A DNA stretch of 9,899 nt from Planctomycetota bacterium (GTDB lineage Bacteria > Planctomycetota > Planctomycetia > Planctomycetales > Planctomycetaceae). The first letter of the stretch is position 1; each line of letters opens with the position of its first letter. Made by a program: the position numbers and the translations under genes. The stretch spans positions 1-9,899 of the forward strand of contig JAPLOC010000928.1 of assembly GCA_026692825.1 (NCBI GenBank), in the 5' to 3' direction. This document shows positions 6,979-9,899 of this stretch, piece by piece. The notes below the pieces were generated by a model that was not told the DNA's origin, did no database searches, and saw nothing but the letters and a program-made list of their open reading frames with translations.

Positions 6979-7461
6979 ATGCGGCAGCGATTGTACGTCT
7001 CACTTTCAGCCACAACCGCCACAGTCGACCCTGGGGCCCGGCGACCGGTCCCGGCGGATCGACAGGATCTCGCCGATTTGATGCTGGCGGCCTATCGAGG
7101 CACGATCGATGATTCCGGTGAAACGATCGACGACGCTCGGGCCGAAATCGACCGGCTGTTCGCTGGGGAATATGGGGAGTTCCTGCCTGACTGTTCAGAG
7201 ATCATCGAACGGGACGGCAAACTCGTCAGCGCGACCCTGGTCACACGGTATCAGGGTAAGCCGCTTCTGGCCTTCTCGTTCACCGCGCCTCACTGGCAGC
7301 GATGCGGGCTGGCCCGGGCCGGGATGCTTCGCGCGATGGACCGGCTCTGCGGGCAGGGAGAGACGGAACTCGGGCTTGTGGTCACAAGCGGCAATAAGCC
7401 TGCGGAGGCGTTGTATGCGAGTCTGGGTTTTCGGGCTCATCCGGGGCAAGCGTATCCTTGA
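6979..7461 (+). CDS. GNAT-family N-acetyltransferase
   Basis: A protein of 160 residues from ATG 6979. The frame is open back to a GTG at 6892, directly after the sigma-factor stop, but the extra residues look non-coding. A possible -10 box CATAAT at 6949-6954 (its -35 partner is poor) fits a transcript starting shortly before ATG 6979. Seen: the N-terminal acetyltransferase part RRPVPADRQDLADLMLAAYRGT, then a central strand with FLPDCSEIIERDGKLVSATLV. The acetyl-CoA binding motif is QRCGLARAGMLRAMDRL (Q-x-x-G-x-A type), followed by the usual terminal segment LGLVVTSGNKPAEALYASLGF. Length and motif order are normal for the family. Known: GNAT enzymes move an acetyl group from acetyl-CoA to an amine; the substrate cannot be told from these motifs. 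It is downstream of the sigma factor on the same strand with an 87-bp gap, so it may be read through or independently transcribed. Confidence 0.88.
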   Translation: MRQRLYVSLSATTATVDPGARRPVPADRQDLADLMLAAYRGTIDDSGETIDDARAEIDRLFAGEYGEFLPDCSEIIERDGKLVSATLVTRYQGKPLLAFSFTAPHWQRCGLARAGMLRAMDRLCGQGETELGLVVTSGNKPAEALYASLGFRAHPGQAYP

Positions 7462-7470
7462 GTGCCATTT

Positions 7471-7498
7471 GGCAGGCCGAGTGTCAAACGGGCCTGCC
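7471..7498. terminator. Bidirectional terminator-like inverted repeat between convergent genes
   Basis: A perfect 8-bp inverted repeat, GGCAGGCC (7471-7478) and GGCCTGCC (7491-7498), with a 12-nt loop, begins 9 bp after the GNAT stop. It sits between the GNAT gene (plus) and the dehydrogenase (minus), so it can act on both transcripts. A T-run is lacking on both strands (only AAAT follows on the minus strand), so the activity is inferred. Nearer the dehydrogenase stop, a smaller pair GGGAT/ATCCC (7527-7531 with 7536-7540) and an alternative TCCCT/AGGGA (7537-7541 with 7548-7552) compete for the same bases. Confidence 0.55.
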
Positions 7499-7564
7499 GG
7501 AGGTCGATATCGGATGAAGGAATGGCGGGATCGAGATCCCTCACTCCAGGGAGCTTACCCCCTT

Positions 7565-7774
7565 TCATTTCTGCTTCACGGCAGGTATCAACAGCCACGC
7601 CAGCAGATCCCGCATTTCGTCAGGCGAGATCTTTTTCTCCAGCCCTTCCGGCATCAACGAGACACCCGTCGAACTTAGCTCGGCGATTCCCTCTCGCAGA
7701 ATCGATTCCTGAACATCGTTCGGACGTTTGAGGGTGATGCTGGCGGCGGTCTCGGCAGCGATCATGCCGGTCGC
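7565..7774 (-). pseudogene. Detached C-terminal fragment of the PVC-type cytochrome domain (out of frame)
   Basis: Sixty-nine codons plus stop (TGA at 7567-7565) continue the cytochrome domain of the upstream dehydrogenase but lie in a different frame. They read ATGMIAAETAASITLKR, then EGIAELSSTGVSLMPEGLEK, then ISPDEMRDLLAWLL. This is the usual family ending, in which the Met of SLMPEGLE (codon 7654-7652) is a likely distal haem ligand (inference). The frame is closed immediately upstream by TAA at 7780-7778, so the fragment cannot be reached by simple read-through. It has its own ATG at 7765, but no ribosome-binding site is evident. It is best read as the tail of a broken gene. Confidence 0.8.
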
Positions 7775-9899
7775 ATGTTAGTCAGTACCTGTTCCGGTGC
7801 GTGGTGCCGAATTGTTTCGAGGTTGGGACCGACCGCGTACCCTTTATCACCCAGTCGATGACACGTGATGCATTCCCGTTCGAAGACAAGCTGACCCCGC
7901 TTCCGATCGGGCGTACCGGCGAGTGACTTCTGATACAGCGCGATCACTTCCTTTCGCGGCGAGACCTCGTCTCCCGAGAACAGTTTGCGAGCCCGTTCTT
8001 TGATCTTCGAGTCGGAATGCCGAATCAGCATTCCGCGGCGTGACGGGGCGAGTTGTGTCGCTCCGACGGCTCCCCGTTCAATCGCGTCGAGTAACGCGGG
8101 AATTCGATCGGGACGAGCCAGTAGCGACTCGATAATCTCCCCCCGGAGCGCAGGAGTCGCGCCCCGCCAGCGTTCCAGCAGCAAGGCCGGCAGGTTGGGT
8201 GCGGAGACTGTGGAGAGAGCCCGCATCGCGGCCAGTTGCACACTGCCTGGCTGCGACGTTTCAAGAGCCGTCAACAACGGTTCGCGGACCGTCTCCAGTC
8301 GACCGAGCGCCAAAAGCTGCACCGCCTGTTCCCGCAGTTCGGTGGGAGCATCCGCCTGGATCGCGGTCGCGCGGGCGTCGGCGAGCAGCTCATCAACGAC
8401 CGGGGCCGCGTCCGGCAGTGTGGCCGCCAGCGATTTTCCCCGCCGCTTCAATCCTTCTCCCAGCCCCTGAACCAGTTCGATCTTGTAGACCCGATTGCTC
8501 GCAGTGATGCCTCCCCCCCGCAGATGTTCCGCGACCGACCGTAACTCGGCGGCGTCTCCCCGGGCGGCGATCGACTGAGCCAGCAGTCGGAACAGAGGAC
8601 GGGCCGCGATCGTTCCCGCGAACTCCGTGTCCATCAACAGGTCGGTCAACAATTCGCCACTGCGACTCGCGACAGAACTTAAGACCGCCGACCGCAGAAA
8701 TTCGTCGTCGGCGTCGTGCCGGGCGATTTGTGCCAGCGCTTTGACAGCGCGCGGGTCGGTCGTCTCTCCCAGAGTGAACGCCACCTGCATCCGCACCCGC
8801 GGGCTGTCGTCGCGGGCGAGCGCAAGAACACCACTGAGCAGTGCCGGCTCGGTCGGCAACAGTGGCTCGGCCAGCAGGACGGCCTGTTCGCGCACGTGAA
8901 ACTCCGCGTCGCTCAAGGCTTGCTGGATGTCGGTCGGTCGCAAGAGTTTGAGTCCCTGAAGTGACCACAAGATCGCGACCCGGGCACCTGGGGATTGAGC
9001 CAACCTGAATTCGTCACGGAGCCGACTCTCGATCGATCGATCCTGCCGCTCGAAAATCAACCGAGCCGCCGTTTCTCGCAGCCATCCATTGTCCCGGGCC
9101 AGCAGCGGAACCAGCGCGTTGGTCGATAGTGTTCCGGGAATATCGACGAGTGGCTGTGCGTGAAAACCCTGGCGGGCGATCCGCCAGATCCGCCCCCGTT
9201 CGCGACCACTGTGCAAGTCGAGCACAGCTTTGATGTCATCGGGAATCGACCAGGGGTGTTCGATCGTTTCGCGATACATGTCGACGACATGCAGCGTTCC
9301 GTCTGGTGCATTGGTGAAATTCACCGGACGGAACCAGGTGTCGGTTGATCGCACGAATTCGGTTTCCTGATCGATACGTCGGGCGCGAAACGAAACCCCG
9401 TCGGCGGTCAGACTCTGGCGATGAATGACGTTGCTGGCGACATCCGACAGAAACACTTGCTGGCGATACTCGTCCCCCCAGGCATCGCCGCGATACACGG
9501 TCACGCCACTCGCGGAAGTGAAATAACCTCCCGGCACCAATTCGCTCTTGGGATACAGTTTTCCCTCGAGGTCGGTTGTCCAGCGCGCGGCGCGAAACGC
9601 CCGCCAAGGCTCGGCGGGGCTGCTGCGGTAGACCGGAAGCGTGTCCCCCGTCTCGGCACAATCGAACAGACTGCTGCGGACGGGGACGTGCGGATTGCGG
9701 GCGAGATAATGGGCCGGCAAGACGACATGGATCACCGGATTGCGAATGTTGCACAGGAAGCGGTTGCCAAAATCGTCAATCGCGTGTCCGAATCGTGCCC
9801 CGCCCGCCTGCGTCTCGAATTTGCGGGTGTTAGGATTCAGACGAAAGTCGTTGGCGGCGAACGGAATCGCGGGGGCTTGGGGGTTGATGAGTGACTGGA
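7762..9899 (-). CDS. PVC-type membrane-bound dehydrogenase with HEAT repeats and haem-c domain, 5'-partial and C-terminally truncated
   Basis: The gene enters from beyond the right edge; 711 residues are visible, and the in-frame GTG at 9735 is internal. Seen, in fragment numbering: the end of the beta-propeller dehydrogenase domain (about 1-235) with FETQAGGARFGHAIDDFGNR, VVLPAHYLARNP, FRPVNFTNAPDGTLHVVDMY and EHPWSIPDDIK. A run of HEAT-like helical repeats covers about 255-620 (for example DNGWLRETAARLIFE, DDSPRVRMQVAFTLGETTDP). A c-type cytochrome domain begins near 655 with GQLVFERECITCHRLGDKG; the haem site CITCH is at 676-680 (7872-7858). Known: this architecture is characteristic of Planctomycetota and Verrucomicrobiota; the proteins are exported or membrane-linked, with unknown substrates. 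After EQVLTN the frame runs into four unrelated residues and stops (TGA 7764-7762), while the rest of the domain follows in another frame, so a deletion has removed the second half of the haem domain. Either a pseudogene or a sequencing error is possible. Confidence 0.9.
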   Translation of the reverse strand, partial: QSLINPQAPAIPFAANDFRLNPNTRKFETQAGGARFGHAIDDFGNRFLCNIRNPVIHVVLPAHYLARNPHVPVRSSLFDCAETGDTLPVYRSSPAEPWRAFRAARWTTDLEGKLYPKSELVPGGYFTSASGVTVYRGDAWGDEYRQQVFLSDVASNVIHRQSLTADGVSFRARRIDQETEFVRSTDTWFRPVNFTNAPDGTLHVVDMYRETIEHPWSIPDDIKAVLDLHSGRERGRIWRIARQGFHAQPLVDIPGTLSTNALVPLLARDNGWLRETAARLIFERQDRSIESRLRDEFRLAQSPGARVAILWSLQGLKLLRPTDIQQALSDAEFHVREQAVLLAEPLLPTEPALLSGVLALARDDSPRVRMQVAFTLGETTDPRAVKALAQIARHDADDEFLRSAVLSSVASRSGELLTDLLMDTEFAGTIAARPLFRLLAQSIAARGDAAELRSVAEHLRGGGITASNRVYKIELVQGLGEGLKRRGKSLAATLPDAAPVVDELLADARATAIQADAPTELREQAVQLLALGRLETVREPLLTALETSQPGSVQLAAMRALSTVSAPNLPALLLERWRGATPALRGEIIESLLARPDRIPALLDAIERGAVGATQLAPSRRGMLIRHSDSKIKERARKLFSGDEVSPRKEVIALYQKSLAGTPDRKRGQLVFERECITCHRLGDKGYAVGPNLETIRHHAPEQVLTNMRPA

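Noticed and set aside
7762..7774. Programmed frameshift joining the two cytochrome fragments
   Set aside because: About 25-30 family residues are missing at the joint and a TAA closes the second frame just upstream, so slippage would not restore the domain; a deletion explains it better.

Overview
The window looks like chromosomal DNA of a planctomycete (order Planctomycetales; genus not resolvable by eye). Two protein families typical of Planctomycetota sit at its edges: a Planctomycete-cytochrome-C/DUF1549 protein at the left and a PVC-type membrane-bound dehydrogenase with HEAT repeats and a terminal c-type cytochrome at the right. Base composition is GC-rich and third positions favour G/C, so most long overlapping frames are shadows. 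No tRNA, rRNA, CRISPR array, transposase or integrase was seen.

Layout. (1) 1-796, minus: N-terminal part of an exported haem-c/DUF1549 protein that runs off the left edge. (2) 1009-4682, plus: a tightly packed four-gene membrane operon, RDD protein > SpoIIM-family protein > unnamed multipass membrane protein > DUF4129 protein. The first two junctions are 4-bp stop/start overlaps. In other planctomycetes this set usually continues into MoxR ATPase and DUF58 genes; here it stops at DUF4129. (3) 4683-5126: gene-free leader region whose 3' part (4991-5086) can fold into three consecutive stems directly upstream of the next gene, a candidate structured RNA or leader. (4) 5127-6891, plus: a YCII/DGPF protein and an ECF42-type sigma factor with the long C-terminal TPR-like extension, a recurrent partnership. 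(5) 6979-7461, plus: a small GNAT acetyltransferase, followed by a strong inverted repeat (7471-7498) that can terminate transcription from both convergent sides. (6) 7565-9899, minus: the PVC-type dehydrogenase, entering from beyond the right edge. Its C-terminal cytochrome domain is broken by a small frame-changing deletion at 7774/7775, leaving a truncated upstream frame and a detached C-terminal fragment.

How the genes fit together. The RDD/SpoIIM/DUF4129 operon probably builds one inner-membrane assembly of unknown function. The YCII-ECF42 pair is a self-contained regulatory module in which the sigma factor's C-terminal extension takes the place of an anti-sigma factor. The two haem proteins belong to the large planctomycete sets of exported or membrane-linked redox and degradative proteins. 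No link between them is visible beyond shared strand and domain type.

The items most worth a second look are the clean disrupting deletion in the dehydrogenase and the three-stem element in front of the YCII-ECF42 module. I did not find a clear new multi-gene system.
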